Assembly: GCA_963676725.1 (NCBI GenBank)
Contig: OY781463.1
Span: 1 to 64,000, forward strand
From: G963662905 sp963676725
Lineage (GTDB): Bacteria; Bacteroidota; Bacteroidia; Bacteroidales; WRLA01
DNA length: 64,000 nt
Direction: 5' to 3'
Part shown: in pieces, positions 33,201 to 42,162 of the stretch
Layout: each line of letters begins with the position of its first letter
How positions within the stretch are numbered: the stretch's first letter is position 1
Notes under the pieces: model-generated
What the model was told of the DNA's origin: nothing
Databases searched by the model: none
What the model saw: the letters and a program-made list of their open reading frames with translations, nothing else
Program-made: the position numbers and the translations under genes

Positions 33201-34638
33201 GCTTTTGTCGAGAAAATTGGCAGGCTTTACCCGTGGCCAATCTGACTCCCTGAGGAAGGCTATGGGGAAGAAGATCAAATCCATGATGGACGAATTGAAA
33301 ATAAAATTTGTTGAAGGTTGTCGGAAAAATAATCATCCTGATAATAAAATTGAAAAGATATGGAAAGACTGGGAAGCCTTTGCTGAATATGCTTTTAATA
33401 AATCCCATGCCACCTGTTATAGCTATGTTTCTTACCAAACAGGCTATCTAAAAGCGCATTATCCTGCTCAGTTTATGGCCTCCGTTTTAAGCCATAACCT
33501 AAATAATCTTGAGAAGATTACCTTCTTTATTGAAGAATGTAAACGAATGGGTATTATGGTTTTAGGCCCTGATGTGAATGAATCGCGTTTTAATTTCTTC
33601 GTTAATACCAAAGGGGAAATCCGTTTTGGGATGGCAGCAATAAAAGGAGTTGGAGAAGGCCCTGTGAGTGAAATCATCCGCGAAAGGGAAGAAAATGGCC
33701 GATTTAAAAATATTGTCGATTTTATTAGCAGGGTCAATCTGCGCACAGTCAATAAAAAAAGTATTGAAGCATTGGCAATGGCCGGGGCTTTTGAGGGTTT
33801 TAGTGATGAACACCGTGCTCAGTATTTCTATAAGGAAAAGGAAAATGGTCCGATTTTTCTCGAAAAAATTATCAAACATGTTCACGCTGCTTTGGAGAGG
33901 AAAAATGCTGCACAAGTGTCGCTCTTTGATGATCCGGATACAGGAAGCGAAGAAATCGCTGTCAGCCTTCCGATTTGTGATCATTGGTCTGATTTTGAAC
34001 AATTAAAACACGAAAAAGAAGTCACAGGCTTTTATCTTACCGGCCATCCACTCGATACATACAGTATTGAAACAAAAACTTTTGCTACACATTCAATCCG
34101 TGAGCTTAAAATTGAACCTGAAAAGTTAAAGGGGAGGGAAATTAAGTTTACCGCTATCGTTACTGCATCCAATGAGAAAATGACCAAAAAGGGGAATCCT
34201 TTTGGGAGTATTACACTCGAAGATACAGACGAAAGTATTACTGTAATGATGTTTTCGGAGCAATGGCTGAAAATGAGGCACTTCTTCGATGTGGGAAGCT
34301 TGCTTTTTGTAACCGCCAAAATGGAACAGCGTTATAATTCCGAAGAGACTGAAATCAGGATTCAGGCAGTGAGCCTTTTGTCAACATTGCTGGAAGAACG
34401 AGTGCGCTCGATATGCCTGAGCATAGATCAGTTGAGTATTGATCAAGCTTTGGTGAATGAGTTGAAAGCCCTTGAAAAAGAATATCCGGGGAAAACTGCT
34501 GTTTCCTTTAAACTGCTTGATCATGAAGAAAAAATAAGCGTTGAGCTAAGCTCTGAAATGCGCGTTGATCCCTCAGGCTTTTTAAAAGAAGTGAAAAGCA
34601 GGAGTCTGGTCGATGATTATAAGTTGAAAGTAGTTTGA
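30265..34638 (+). CDS. dnaE: DNA polymerase III alpha subunit with fused N-terminal 3'-5' exonuclease
   Basis: The 1457-residue replicative polymerase starts with a DnaQ-like DEDDh exonuclease (about 1-195: FDTETTGLP, VGHNITFDN, HNAAADVEAT), then the PHP domain from about residue 260 (HLHVHTQYSILDGAAE), the catalytic core with GPGRGSAAGS and the Asp triad MPDIDIDFDD near residue 696, the beta-clamp and HhH region, and an OB-fold (about 1275-1350: IKFTAIVTASNEKMTKKG). E. coli DnaE has about 1160 residues and a separate DnaQ; a fused exonuclease is known in many Bacteroidota. It replicates the chromosome and can proofread in cis. The gene stands alone in its own transcription unit. Confidence 0.97.
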   Translation: MYIVFDTETTGLPNNFNAPLTDSANWPRLVQLAWQVHDKKGALLEVKNYIIRPDGFEIPYAVTKIHGISNQQAVNQGFELSKVLDAFNESLKKVSYVVGHNITFDNNIVGAELFRTGQDRRLLDLPHIDTMKETVDFCALPGGRANQKFKFPNLTELHTKLFGEAFDAAHNAAADVEATARCFLEIVRLGIVPLRSLGLSQEEYRVFLEKNPKPIKPIGLNILPFNPNEVLPTSSRQIDSTISSGDEAVAKKIIVEKKPFVHLHVHTQYSILDGAAEIGKLINKAKEDNMPAIAITDHGNMFGAKLFHKTALKAGLKPILGCEVYVARRTRFDQETKQDGSGYHLVLLAKNQIGYNNLIEMVSLSWLEGFYYKPRIDKDLLKEKSEGIIALSACLGGEIPKLIMESGVEAAEKSLLWYKEVFGDDFYLEMQRHRSGIPEKDKDVYEDQVFVNQELITLGQKHGVKLVVSNDVHFIDAKDAEAHDRLICLSTGKDLDDPARMKYTTQEWFKTTDEMYELFHDQAEALLTTQEIADKVEVYELDRKPIMPEFDIPEDFGTFESFKEKFKEEDLLTEFGEQAFNRLGRYESVVRVKLEAEYLRKIVYEGVEMRWGEITEDIRERVDFELNTIKTMGFPGYFLIVWDFLKAARSMGVSVGPGRGSAAGSVVAYCLRITEIDPIKYKLLFERFLNPDRISMPDIDIDFDDEGRGKVLDWVVKKYGEKRVAHIITFGKMAAKLAIRDVARVQRLPLSEANRLAKMVPEKPGMSLRKAFKESPELLKEKESGSKEVVSVLDYAVTLEGSVRNTGTHACGIIIGKDDLEHYVPVSTAKDSELKYVTQYDGKHVEDIGLLKMDFLGLKTLSIIKDAVENVRLSTGNVIDIENVPLEDPVTYELYSKGETTALFQFESDGMKKHLRALKPTRFEDLIAMNALYRPGPMEYIPSFVKRKHGQEKIEYDLPEMEEYLEETYGITVYQEQVMLLSRKLAGFTRGQSDSLRKAMGKKIKSMMDELKIKFVEGCRKNNHPDNKIEKIWKDWEAFAEYAFNKSHATCYSYVSYQTGYLKAHYPAQFMASVLSHNLNNLEKITFFIEECKRMGIMVLGPDVNESRFNFFVNTKGEIRFGMAAIKGVGEGPVSEIIREREENGRFKNIVDFISRVNLRTVNKKSIEALAMAGAFEGFSDEHRAQYFYKEKENGPIFLEKIIKHVHAALERKNAAQVSLFDDPDTGSEEIAVSLPICDHWSDFEQLKHEKEVTGFYLTGHPLDTYSIETKTFATHSIRELKIEPEKLKGREIKFTAIVTASNEKMTKKGNPFGSITLEDTDESITVMMFSEQWLKMRHFFDVGSLLFVTAKMEQRYNSEETEIRIQAVSLLSTLLEERVRSICLSIDQLSIDQALVNELKALEKEYPGKTAVSFKLLDHEEKISVELSSEMRVDPSGFLKEVKSRSLVDDYKLKVV

Positions 34639-34798
34639 TGATTTACAGGGAATCATGTATCCTTAATTATTATGGCGGGTAACCATAAAAAAAGTTTTGT
34701 CGTCATAATTCTTGGTGAAATGGCTCATCTTTTTCATCAAAATAAAATAGATTCTGCAAATATTTGAATTTCTCAAACAGTTTTCTGTTGATTATTTC

Positions 34799-34806
34799 TA
34801 TCTTTG
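34799..34806 (+). promoter_or_regulatory. Predicted -7 element for trxA
   Basis: TATCTTTG is an exact TAnnTTTG match about 30 bases before the trxA ATG. Confidence 0.5.
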
Positions 34807-34835
34807 AAATCTCAAACTGATAAAAAATTGCACTT

Positions 34836-35153
34836 ATGGCTATTGAAATTACTGATTCCAATTTTGAAGAAGTTGTTCTTAAATCAGATAAGCCCGTTAT
34901 TGTAGATTTTTGGGCAGAATGGTGTGGCCCTTGCCGCATGGTAGGCCCTATTGTCGAAAAAATAGGCGAAGATTATAAGGACAAAGTTGTTGTTGGCAAA
35001 CTCGATGTGGACAGCAATCCTGATGTTACAATGAAATACAGGGTACGTAATATTCCTACAATTCTTTTCTTTAAAGGTGGAGAAATTGTTGACAAACAAG
35101 TAGGTGCAGTGCCGGAAAATGTATTGACATCAATTCTTGAAAAACATTTGTAG
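34836..35153 (+). CDS. trxA: Thioredoxin
   Basis: A 105-residue canonical thioredoxin: VDFWAEWCGPCRMVGP with the Cys-Gly-Pro-Cys redox motif, KLDVDSNPDVTMKYRVRNIPT with the cis-proline, and LFFKGGEIV. It is the general cytoplasmic disulfide reductase for ribonucleotide reductase, peroxiredoxins and others. The length is standard and there is no signal peptide. A terminator lies directly behind. Confidence 0.96.
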   Translation: MAIEITDSNFEEVVLKSDKPVIVDFWAEWCGPCRMVGPIVEKIGEDYKDKVVVGKLDVDSNPDVTMKYRVRNIPTILFFKGGEIVDKQVGAVPENVLTSILEKHL

Positions 35154-35168
35154 AGATTATTCTCAAAT

Positions 35169-35208
35169 AAAAATCAGGGTTTGAACCTCCTCAAGCCCTG
35201 ATTTTTTA
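35169..35208 (+). terminator. Terminator of trxA
   Basis: AAATCAGGG (35171-35179) pairs with CCCTGATTT (35196-35204), followed by a T run. It ends 13 bases before the DUF58 gene start. Confidence 0.88.
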
Positions 35209-35220
35209 TTGTTCAGAATT

Positions 35221-36156
35221 ATGGAAAACGATTTCAGAAACGAAGAAATTCAAAGATATTTACCCTTAGACCTGCTTGCAAAGCAAGTTGTGGAAGGTTT
35301 TATTACAGGAATGCATAAAAGCCCTTTTCATGGGTTTTCTGTGGAGTTTGCTGAGCATCGTTTATACAATAGTGGTGAGTCAACACGGCATATCGATTGG
35401 AAGCTTTTTGGTCGAACCGAAAAACTTTTTGTGAAACGCTATGAGGAAGAGACAAATTTGCGTTGCCGCCTGGTGATTGATAATTCTGCTTCCATGCATT
35501 ATCCGGCGCAGAAAAACCCGGACCTAAACCATCTCAATAAAATCAGTTTTTCTGTCTTCGCTACCGCTGCAATTATGCTGCTGCTTAAAAAGCAAAGGGA
35601 TGCTGTTGGTTTAAGTGTTTTTTCGAAAAAAATGGATGTTTCAACAAACTCACGATCGAGTAATGTGCATCATCAATATATTTATTCTCAGCTGGATAAA
35701 ATTCTGAAAGAAACGCCCCAAAAAGATGTTTCCTCTACGGCAGCAGCTGAAAATCTACATTTTATTGCTGACAGCATTCATCGTCGTTCTTTGGTGGTGA
35801 TTTTTAGTGATATGCTGGATAATTCTGCTCATGCCGATCAGCTTTTCCCTGCTTTGCAACATCTGAAGCACAACAAACATGAAGTAGTGCTTTTTCATGT
35901 TACGGATAAAAAGCATGAAATCGATTTTGATTTCCCCAATCGACCTTATCGTTTTGTGGATGTGGAAACAGCTGAAAATATAAAGCTATATCCTTCTGAA
36001 GTTCGTGAGGCTTATGTGCGTAGAATGACGGATTTCAGCAAAGAGCTGAAAGAACGCTGCGCGCAATATCAGATCGATTTTATTGAAGCCGATATTAATG
36101 AGGGCTTTCATCCTGTTTTAATGTCATTCCTGATTAAACGCGGACGCTTATTCTAA
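35221..36156 (+). CDS. DUF58 domain protein (von Willebrand A-like)
   Basis: The 311-residue protein has the DUF58 block: HKSPFHGFSVEFAEHRLYNS, GESTRHIDWKLFGRTEKLFV, then a vWA-like region with the metal-site start VIDNSASMHY. DUF58 proteins are usually encoded with MoxR ATPases and transmembrane vWA proteins and are thought to form a chaperone-like module that matures envelope or metal enzymes. Here the only MoxR gene of the window is 17 kb away. A TTG at 35209 extends the frame by four codons, but the ATG at 35221 is better. No membrane segment is seen, unlike many DUF58 proteins. Confidence 0.88.
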   Translation: MENDFRNEEIQRYLPLDLLAKQVVEGFITGMHKSPFHGFSVEFAEHRLYNSGESTRHIDWKLFGRTEKLFVKRYEEETNLRCRLVIDNSASMHYPAQKNPDLNHLNKISFSVFATAAIMLLLKKQRDAVGLSVFSKKMDVSTNSRSSNVHHQYIYSQLDKILKETPQKDVSSTAAAENLHFIADSIHRRSLVVIFSDMLDNSAHADQLFPALQHLKHNKHEVVLFHVTDKKHEIDFDFPNRPYRFVDVETAENIKLYPSEVREAYVRRMTDFSKELKERCAQYQIDFIEADINEGFHPVLMSFLIKRGRLF

Positions 36157-36195
36157 GTTTTATAGAAAGTGCTTTGCTTAACCGGATTTTGTATT

Positions 36196-39141
36196 TTATT
36201 CCACGCTAATTTCATCAGCAAAAAGCCATGCTTTTCCTCCTGCGCCTAAATGCCATTCGGGGCAATATTGTGTGTTTTTCGCCAGAATTTTGATATATCT
36301 GGCCTGCATCGGTTTTACTTTGAGTTCAAATTCTTTTACGATACCGCCTTCGGTATTTTGTGGGATATCATTCATTATCCTGCCGACCTTTTTAAAGTTT
36401 TTCCCATCTGAAGAAACAGAGAAATCCACCCATTCGGGCATAAAAATCCATGACTTCATATCCTGAATAAAACCGATGGCTATTTTTGATATTTTTTGTT
36501 GTTCGCCGAGATCAACTACGGCCTCAAAATCCTGAAATTGATAGCCTTGCCATGCACCTGTGCCGAAGCTTTCGTTGCCACGAAGCTGGTCAATAAGCGC
36601 CATATCGCCTCCGGCTGCATATTGTGGGTCATAAGTAGAATGCAGCTCTATGCTTCTGTGTTCCGGTATTTTATAAAAAGTGCCTTCGCTTATCCTGCTT
36701 TTTTTACCGCTTTTGTCGATCGCAATCGCCTTGATGGTGGTTGTTTTGCTGATATGCAATGGCTGTATAAATTTAGTGCTTTTATCCGTTGGTTCGCTGC
36801 CGTCTATTGTATAATAAATATCTACATCAGGCAATGCGCAGGACATAATAATTTCTTTGGTTTTGCCAAATGTCTGGCCATTGGTTACATAAAATGGCGT
36901 GGGTACAATCAGATATTCATCGATATGGCTTTTGGGAATAGCTTCATCAGCGATGCCCCTGTTTTTATTGGGTTCAGCTCCCATTACAAAGCGAAGGCTC
37001 CCGCCATTCATAATATCCTGATGCAGCAGATAGTTTTTGTCCCAGTTTTCACCATTTAAATAAACCTCTTGCACATACACATGTTCCGAACTATTATTTT
37101 CGGCAGTAATTGTGAATGTTTTCCCGTTTTCGAGATGAATTTTGGCTTCATCAAAAACAGGGCTACCAAGCGCGTAATAGTCTGCGGCTGGAGTAACCGG
37201 ATAAAATCCCATCGAGCTTAAAACATACCATGAGGACATCTGACCGCAATCTTCGTTGCCAATAAGCCCATCGGGTTTTGTTGTGTACATATCGCGCATA
37301 ATTTCCCGCACCTTTTCCTGTGTTTTCCATGGTTCTCCTGTATAATCATAAAGGTATGCCATGTGGTGGCTGGGTTCGTTGCCGTGTGCATACTGTCCGA
37401 TCAGTCCTGTAATATCAGCCTGATGCCTTCCTGTAGTCTCCGAATCTTCCGTAAACAATTGATCCAATTTTTTGCTCAGGCCTTTTTTACCTCCCAAAAG
37501 CTGTGCAAAATGTGTGATATCTTGTGGAACATAAAAAGCATATTGCCAGCAATTTGCCTCTGTATAATGAAAATTGACTTCTTTTGGGTTGAAAGGCTCG
37601 ATCCATGCATTGTTTTGACGTGGGCGCATAAAACCGCTCTGGGGATCAAATAAGTTTTTGTAATACTGAGCTCTTTCCGTGAAATATTTATAATCATCAT
37701 CTTTCCCCAATCCTTTGGCCATTTGGGCAATACACCAATCGTCATAAGCATATTCTAAGGTTTGTGATACGGAAGACCCTTCCATATTCGCAGGAATAAA
37801 ACCATATTCACGATATAATTTGCTGCCTCGAATATTTTGCATCGCACTGGTTTTCATTGCTTCATAGGCTTTTTCTGCATCATATCCACGGATGTTTTTT
37901 ACCCAAGCATCGGCAATTACAGGCACTGCATGGTAACCGATCATGCAATTTGTTTCGTTGGCCGAGAGTTCCCAAACAGGGAGTAAACCTCCTTGTTCCC
38001 ACTGTTTTATAAAGGTGTTTATGAAATCGTTTGTGCGCTTTTGGTCGATGATGGTAAATAAAGGATGTGTTGCGCGATAAGTATCCCAAAGGGAGAAAAC
38101 CGTATAATTTGTAAAACCATCAGCTTCGTGTATTTTCAGGTCGCGACCACGGTATTTATTATCCACATCCATATAAATATTTGGATTTAACATGCTGTGA
38201 TAGAGGGATGTGTAGAATATTTCCTGATTGTTTTTTGTTGATCCGCTGACTTGTATTTTGTTTAATTCATCAGTCCAATTTTTTCTGGCGTTTTTATGGA
38301 TTTGATCAAAATCCCAATCGGGGTTTTCTGCGTCAAGATTTTTAGCGGCACCTTCAATGCTGACAGCAGATAAGCCTGTTTTTACCAGAATCTCACCGCC
38401 TTCGGGCAAATTGAAATCCAACCAAGCTTTTAGGTTTGTACCTTGTGCCTGCTTTTCTCCTTCATGTTTGTTACCGTCTTCTTCTATTCCAAAAGCATGA
38501 AAGGGTTTAGAGAATTCCATCACAAAGAACAGAATCTGGTTTTTTGCCCAATTTCTGGAGTTTCTATAGCCTTCAATTCGATGATCGTTCACGATTTTTA
38601 TTGAGGCATCCAGCACTTTGTCGCGATGAATCAGATCGAGAATAATATGGCAGCTTTCATTTTTGGGGATAGTGTAGCGCTGCATTCCAGTGCGTTTTGT
38701 GGCGGTCAGTTCTACTGTAATGTCATAATCTTCGAGCAAAACCCTATAATATCCCGGAGATGCACTTTCGTTCTTATGGCTGAATTTGCTTCCATAACCC
38801 TTTTCGCTCTTGCTTCCATTGTTGAGGTACAGAGGACCGGTTGTGGGCATGCTTAGGATATCGCCATAATCGGAAACTCCTGTGCCACTGAGGTGTGTAT
38901 GGCTAAAGCCAAAAATCACATCATCGGAATAATGATAGCCGCCGCAGCCGTCCCAGCCATCTAGGCGGGTGTCAGGACTTAATTGCACCATCCCAAAAGG
39001 AACCGCAGCGCCAGGGTAAGTGTGTCCGTGGCCTCCGGTGCCAATAAATGGATTGACATAATCAACAGGACTTTGCTGCTTGTTGCATGAGCTGAGTATC
39101 CATACAAAAAGAAGCGAGAATAGGAAATGGTAAGTTTTCAT
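36196..39141 (-). CDS. GH92 alpha-mannosidase, lipoprotein
   Basis: The 981-residue protein has a lipobox (LSSC, about residue 19) and the GH92 hallmarks: VNPFIGTGGHGHTYPGA, GYHYSDDVIFGFSHTHLSG, GNEPSHHMAYLYDYTG and IGNEDCGQMSSWYVLSSMG. GH92 enzymes are calcium-dependent exo-acting alpha-mannosidases of N-glycans and mannans. After the catalytic part come a chitobiase-C-terminal-like domain (about 765-840: VDIYYTIDGSEPTDKSTKF) and a discoidin/F5/8C-like sandwich to the end, probably for carbohydrate binding. It starts 2 bases after the C69 dipeptidase gene, so both are one operon. It should sit on the periplasmic or outer face of the outer membrane. Confidence 0.95.
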   Translation of the reverse strand: MKTYHFLFSLLFVWILSSCNKQQSPVDYVNPFIGTGGHGHTYPGAAVPFGMVQLSPDTRLDGWDGCGGYHYSDDVIFGFSHTHLSGTGVSDYGDILSMPTTGPLYLNNGSKSEKGYGSKFSHKNESASPGYYRVLLEDYDITVELTATKRTGMQRYTIPKNESCHIILDLIHRDKVLDASIKIVNDHRIEGYRNSRNWAKNQILFFVMEFSKPFHAFGIEEDGNKHEGEKQAQGTNLKAWLDFNLPEGGEILVKTGLSAVSIEGAAKNLDAENPDWDFDQIHKNARKNWTDELNKIQVSGSTKNNQEIFYTSLYHSMLNPNIYMDVDNKYRGRDLKIHEADGFTNYTVFSLWDTYRATHPLFTIIDQKRTNDFINTFIKQWEQGGLLPVWELSANETNCMIGYHAVPVIADAWVKNIRGYDAEKAYEAMKTSAMQNIRGSKLYREYGFIPANMEGSSVSQTLEYAYDDWCIAQMAKGLGKDDDYKYFTERAQYYKNLFDPQSGFMRPRQNNAWIEPFNPKEVNFHYTEANCWQYAFYVPQDITHFAQLLGGKKGLSKKLDQLFTEDSETTGRHQADITGLIGQYAHGNEPSHHMAYLYDYTGEPWKTQEKVREIMRDMYTTKPDGLIGNEDCGQMSSWYVLSSMGFYPVTPAADYYALGSPVFDEAKIHLENGKTFTITAENNSSEHVYVQEVYLNGENWDKNYLLHQDIMNGGSLRFVMGAEPNKNRGIADEAIPKSHIDEYLIVPTPFYVTNGQTFGKTKEIIMSCALPDVDIYYTIDGSEPTDKSTKFIQPLHISKTTTIKAIAIDKSGKKSRISEGTFYKIPEHRSIELHSTYDPQYAAGGDMALIDQLRGNESFGTGAWQGYQFQDFEAVVDLGEQQKISKIAIGFIQDMKSWIFMPEWVDFSVSSDGKNFKKVGRIMNDIPQNTEGGIVKEFELKVKPMQARYIKILAKNTQYCPEWHLGAGGKAWLFADEISVE

Positions 39142-39143
39142 GC

Positions 39144-40595
39144 TTATAATTTTTGCTTTGCTTCTGTTTTTAATTCGTCCTTAAGAAATTCGTTGAGCAT
39201 CTCTTTGGAGAGTTGTGGGTTTTGATCGTAAATTTGAAGTGCCTCTTGTTCCACTTCTTTGGCGCGATTGAAAAGTTGCTGTTGGCGTTTTTGCTTTTTT
39301 GCACGGACTGATTCGATGTTCTTTTTGTAATTTTTATCGATTTGATCCGCAAAATCTACATAAGTCCATTGCGCCGAATTTGGAAATTTTGCACGATAGC
39401 TTTCTGTGGAAGTAAAATGGTCATTCAAAGCTTTTTGCCAATTATTTTCATTCGTATAATATTTAGGAATTTCGCTGATGCCTAAATACCACGGCACAAA
39501 AGCGTTAACGCAGGGGCGGAATGGTGCAATCCATAAGCGCACACCAATATCGGCAGGCATATTTTTGCGTAGTTCGGCAACAATTCCGTATTGCGTTTTG
39601 CTTGTGCAAATGGTGTATTCACCAAAATGATGCGGATCCCCGAGCTCGTAGTCTTTCGTTTTATCGAATTCGGTGCCTTCATAATGATATGCTAAGACAT
39701 CCATTAGCATTTCCGGGGTGATTTTATTCTTTGGAGTAACAGCAAAAGGGAATGTGTCATCCCAAGCAAAATTCTCTTTTGCCAGAAGGTGCAATCCGCC
39801 CCATTTACGTGTAATATTATTTGGATGCACGAGATTATCCGGTGCACTATATGCTTTTGCAAAATTAAAGGCGCCATCTTTTTGTGGATTATACCAGCCT
39901 CGTTCAATGGCATATGTGATAATATCCGGGCTGCCTGCAAAGTTTGCACTGTCGCTAAGGTCTATTTCAGTGATAACATAATAATTTGATAAAACCATTA
40001 TTTTATCGTCAGGAATACGCTGAGCAACCCAGTGTTTTCCGTTTACGGCAGAGAGCAACCATGCTTCGTTGGGGCCGGCAATTGTATAAGAACGCCCTGA
40101 TGAATAATAGCCATAAGCCTCAATTAATTCACCGGCAATTTGAACGCCTTCATAAGCTGTTCTTGCGCGTTCTGCAATGATGCGCCTTAACCAATAACCT
40201 ATTCCCCCATCAGTTAATTCCCCTTGGTCTTCTCGTGATGGGCAGGAGTTTGAAAAAACGACGACACCAAACTCGTTGACATAAGAATCGGAAAAGTCGA
40301 GGCCGGGCATGTCCATCCATAAATAGCGATAGGTTTGGGTGGCTTCTGGAATTTCTGCCCCATTTTTTAATGTAATGGTGGAGCCTTCTGTATTTGTTCG
40401 GGCAGGTACATTATAATAGTTGACAACGAAATCGCCAAAATCATCTTCATTGTGGGCAATCATAATATCGCCACTTGCGGTAGCATCTTTTCCGGCAATA
40501 ATGGTGAAACAGTTAAAAAAATCTTTCGCCACTTGTGCAGAAATATCCTGCATAAATAAGGGAAGGATCAGAAGTGCAATCAAAAGTTTTTTCAT
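39144..40595 (-). CDS. C69 family dipeptidase, secreted
   Basis: A 483-residue protein with a signal peptide (about 1-20) and the peptidase C69/U34 N-terminal block CFTIIAGKDATASGDIMIAHNEDD; the Cys would become the N-terminal nucleophile after processing. Further on come DMPGLDFSDSYVNEFGV, TDGGIGYWLRRI and AEPN-like AGPNEAWLLSAV, as in the dipeptidase A group. It hydrolyses dipeptides in the periplasm. First gene of an operon with GH92; a glycosidase and a dipeptidase together would suit the use of glycopeptides. A good promoter lies just upstream. Confidence 0.9.
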   Translation of the reverse strand: MKKLLIALLILPLFMQDISAQVAKDFFNCFTIIAGKDATASGDIMIAHNEDDFGDFVVNYYNVPARTNTEGSTITLKNGAEIPEATQTYRYLWMDMPGLDFSDSYVNEFGVVVFSNSCPSREDQGELTDGGIGYWLRRIIAERARTAYEGVQIAGELIEAYGYYSSGRSYTIAGPNEAWLLSAVNGKHWVAQRIPDDKIMVLSNYYVITEIDLSDSANFAGSPDIITYAIERGWYNPQKDGAFNFAKAYSAPDNLVHPNNITRKWGGLHLLAKENFAWDDTFPFAVTPKNKITPEMLMDVLAYHYEGTEFDKTKDYELGDPHHFGEYTICTSKTQYGIVAELRKNMPADIGVRLWIAPFRPCVNAFVPWYLGISEIPKYYTNENNWQKALNDHFTSTESYRAKFPNSAQWTYVDFADQIDKNYKKNIESVRAKKQKRQQQLFNRAKEVEQEALQIYDQNPQLSKEMLNEFLKDELKTEAKQKL

Positions 40596-40616
40596 GGTTC
40601 TGGTTTTTTATAAGGA

Positions 40617-40649
40617 CAAAAATAATCTAAAAGGATTTAGAAACACAAA
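40617..40649 (-). promoter_or_regulatory. Predicted promoter of the C69-GH92 operon
   Basis: On the minus strand TTTG (40646-40649), a 21-base spacer and TATTTTTG (40617-40624, exact) form a -33/-7 pair about 20 bases before the ATG. Confidence 0.6.
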
Positions 40650-40745
40650 GAAGTCTATGATTTGCGTATTTATTTTTTCAAGATTGTGTTTTATCGACCT
40701 TCAAGGGTTTTATTAGACACAAAATTTGATGCAGCATTATTATTG

Positions 40746-42059
40746 TTATGCTACCCGATTATAAACTTGTTGCTTTAACATCAGCACCAAACTGCCACCA
40801 CGAGCTGCCATAAACAGAAGGAAAGCGAACCAGAGTGCATGGTTTCCTAGGCTGTTTTTTAAGAGATAAAAGACAGGGAAAAAAACAAGTAAAGTGGATA
40901 TAATCATGCTGTTACGCATGGCTTTTGATGCTGTTGCGCCTACATAAATGCCATCAAGTAAAAAGGCAGGAAAAGTTATGAGGGGAACAAGTCCGATCCA
41001 AAACCAATAAGGTTTCGCAGCGGCAATTACCTGTGGGTTCGTGGTGAGGATATTGAGAACCAATTCGCCACTAAAAGCATAGGCCAGCATAAAAGGAAGG
41101 CTGATGAAAAAGCCCCATCGAAAGAGGATTCCAACACTTTTTATTAATTCTTTTTTTGCGCCTGCTCCGGTAAATTTCCCGACCAGTGCTTCGGCAGCAT
41201 AGGCAAAACCATCAATAAAAAAACTATAGAACAGAAAATACTGAAAAAGCAAAGTGTTCGTCGCTAATAGTGTGTCCCCGAAACTTGCTGATTGCGCAGT
41301 AAAAAACGAAAGGGTAAAAATAAGAAGTAATGTGCGGATGAAGATGTCGCCATTAACCCGGAAAAATTGTTTTAATGCGCTAAAATCAAGGGCTTTTTGG
41401 ATATTGAAGTAGGCGGTTTGATGTTTGTATTTTTTAAAGAAAAGAAGAATGGCCAAAATCAATCCGGTATATTGTGCCAATACAGTTCCTAGGGCGACTC
41501 CATCCGACTTCATATGTAGCCCTAAAACAAAAAAGAGGTTAAATAAAAGATTAGCACCGTTTAATGCCAAAGAAATCCAAAGAGGGTAACGAGTGTTTTG
41601 CATACCTATAAACCAGCCATTTAAACTATAAAGGCTTATTGTGGCAGGCGCAGCCCAGATGCGGATATAAAAATATTGTGCAGCATATTGTTCCACTTCG
41701 GGGCCGGCATCGGTGATAAAAAAGCTAAAACGGCCAATGGGGACTTGCAGCACCAAGAGAAAAATAGCTGCCGATATTGCAAGCATTAAGGAACGCATCA
41801 GGTTAAGGCTGATTTCGCTTTTGTCTTTGCGCCCAAAAGCCTGGGCTGTGAAACCAGTGGTGCCCATGCGGAGAAAACCAAAACTCATATAAATAAAACT
41901 AAAAATCATTCCGCCAAGGGCAATGGCTCCGATATAAGCAGTGTTGCCCATATGCCCCATCATGGCCAAATCGACCATGCCGGCAAGGGGAACACTAATA
42001 TTGCTGACTATATTAGGAATGGCCAAGCGCAGAATCTCTTTATTCAGGCTTTTTTTCAT
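40746..42059 (-). CDS. MATE family efflux transporter
   Basis: The 437-residue protein has twelve hydrophobic helices in two halves and the MATE signature PLAGMVDLAMMGHMGNTAYIG near the N-terminus, with the second-half equivalent around TLLFQYFLFYSFFIDGFAYAAEAL. It resembles the DinF-like branch. It exports cationic drugs or metabolites using a sodium or proton gradient. The predicted -7 element lies only 3-4 bases before the ATG, so the transcript may be leaderless. It is divergent from yceI-like and alone on its strand. Confidence 0.92.
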   Translation of the reverse strand: MKKSLNKEILRLAIPNIVSNISVPLAGMVDLAMMGHMGNTAYIGAIALGGMIFSFIYMSFGFLRMGTTGFTAQAFGRKDKSEISLNLMRSLMLAISAAIFLLVLQVPIGRFSFFITDAGPEVEQYAAQYFYIRIWAAPATISLYSLNGWFIGMQNTRYPLWISLALNGANLLFNLFFVLGLHMKSDGVALGTVLAQYTGLILAILLFFKKYKHQTAYFNIQKALDFSALKQFFRVNGDIFIRTLLLIFTLSFFTAQSASFGDTLLATNTLLFQYFLFYSFFIDGFAYAAEALVGKFTGAGAKKELIKSVGILFRWGFFISLPFMLAYAFSGELVLNILTTNPQVIAAAKPYWFWIGLVPLITFPAFLLDGIYVGATASKAMRNSMIISTLLVFFPVFYLLKNSLGNHALWFAFLLFMAARGGSLVLMLKQQVYNRVA

Positions 42060-42062
42060 CCG

Positions 42063-42071
42063 GCAAAAATA
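42063..42071 (-). promoter_or_regulatory. Predicted -7 element for the MATE gene, possibly leaderless
   Basis: TATTTTTGC on the minus strand matches exactly but ends at 42063, with the ATG at 42057-42059. Transcription would start at or within a few bases of the start codon. Confidence 0.45.
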
Positions 42072-42162
42072 ATGAAAAGACTTTGTTTAAGTTTCACGAT
42101 TTATGATTGAACATCTGAAGCGAAATTATGTTATTCTTCCACAAACAATAATACATTTAACT

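Noticed and set aside
34640..34720. A hairpin after dnaE (TTATGG / CCATAA near 34670) as a terminator.
   Set aside because: On the plus strand it is followed by A, not T, and the stem is short; not convincing.
36496..37059. A 187-residue plus-strand frame inside the GH92 gene.
   Set aside because: Antisense shadow; the minus-strand GH92 frame is continuous and conserved.
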